Origin: Pontederia crassipes | Taxonomy: Eukaryota > Streptophyta > Magnoliopsida > Commelinales > Pontederiaceae | Assembly (NCBI GenBank): GCA_030549335.1 | Contig: CM060190.1 | Location: 70,446,118-70,510,117 of the forward strand | Reading direction: 5' to 3' | Length of the DNA stretch: 64,000 nt | Shown: positions 63,901 to 64,000 of the stretch, piece after piece | How positions within the stretch are numbered: position 1 is the first letter of the stretch | How the letters are laid out: each line of letters begins with the position of its first letter | The notes under the pieces: model-generated | Told to the model about the DNA's origin: nothing | The model's database searches: none | What the model saw: only the letters and a program-made list of their open reading frames with translations | Translations under genes and position numbers: made by a program

Positions 63901-64000
63901 CCCTTTTTAGGCAACTAATTTTCTGACCTGTAATAGGCTGGAGGAGAATGGAATCACAGTCCTCATTCGAAAGAGAAGATGCAAGCAAAGCAATTGAACA
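60917..64000 (+). CDS. IQ67-domain (IQD) calmodulin-binding protein, 3' end outside window
   Basis: Exons 60917-60991, 61078-61461, 61746-61967 and 63937 onward join in phase 0. The start MGRQGKWFLAVKKLF is the usual IQD N-terminus; an in-frame ATG lies six codons earlier at 60899. The IQ67 region spans the exon 2/3 junction, with AAIKIQTAFRGYT followed by AKRASRDLRGLSRLKELVDG, AVKRQTANTMHVMQALSKVQ and SQMRSRK. The conserved splice site inside the first IQ motif is an IQD hallmark. IQD proteins bind calmodulin, and many bind microtubules or kinesin light-chain-related proteins, acting as scaffolds for growth and cell shape. Exon 4 (AGGEWNHSPHSKEKMQAKQL) continues past the edge. The intron before it (61968-63936) holds two Tourist-like MITEs in a row. 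The frame is intact throughout. The exon 2 acceptor (CAATCAG) is chosen because a stop lies just upstream. Confidence 0.9.
62427..63137. mobile_element. Tourist-like MITE, first of two adjacent copies
   Basis: Ends GGCCGTGTTTGGTTTGGG and TACCAAACGTAGCC are inverted, with ATA before it and TATA after it shared with the next copy. AT-rich interior, no coding. It lies in an IQD intron. Confidence 0.7.
63142..63820. mobile_element. Tourist-like MITE, second of two adjacent copies
   Basis: Ends GGTTGCGTTTGGCACCGG and CCGGCTGCCAAACGCAGCC are nearly perfect inverted repeats, flanked by ATA on both sides (63139-63141, 63821-63823). Subterminal GAGAACATTTG words are repeated near the right end. It is the best-preserved member of the family here. 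Confidence 0.82.

Overview
This window looks like nuclear DNA of a flowering plant. Genes have many GT-AG introns, and the families are plant-typical (WOX homeobox, Dof zinc finger, IQD calmodulin-binding protein, RBR E3 ligase with an RNase H-like N-terminus). The spacers are AT-rich and full of plant transposon types: Tourist-like and hAT MITEs, Mutator-like and CACTA-like elements, a gypsy-like solo LTR, an LTR retroelement primed by initiator tRNA-Met, and an Au-like SINE. The species cannot be fixed from the sequence. I saw no CRISPR array, operon or plastid segment.

Layout. 1-6.4 kb: long upstream spacer and a two-exon WOX3/PRESSED FLOWER-type gene. 6.4-14.4 kb: repeats, including a 3.7-kb solo LTR (9678-13350) with a CACTA-like element inside it. 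14.4-17.3 kb: a gene whose 55-residue product resembles the mitochondrial microprotein STMP1. 18.7-25.9 kb: an eight-exon class IV aminotransferase-like gene with two frame breaks; its last intron holds a hAT and a Mutator-like element. 26-33 kb: repeats. 33-35.4 kb: a Dof gene. 35.9-39.5 kb: hAT MITE and AT-rich DNA. 39.6-41.6 kb: intact RPS23 (uS12). 43.0-46.4 kb (minus): an unnamed plant gene, with an LTR retroelement fragment (to 49272) directly at its 5' side. 49.3-55 kb: repeats, including a hAT transposase relic. 55.2-58.7 kb: RNase H/RBR E3 ligase gene with two frame breaks. 59.3 kb: Au-like SINE. 60-64 kb: IQD gene running off the right edge.

The genes are independently transcribed and do not form a pathway: two developmental regulators (WOX3, Dof), two housekeeping genes (RPS23, STMP1-like), one PLP enzyme relative, one ubiquitin ligase and one calmodulin/microtubule scaffold. 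I found no convincing novel system. The most rewarding points are the STMP1-like microprotein, the clustered single-base frame breaks, the hAT family seen as both transposase relic and small derivative, a GGCCGCC-rich module shared by two transposon classes, and a 75-base in-frame intron encoding a hydrophobic segment.
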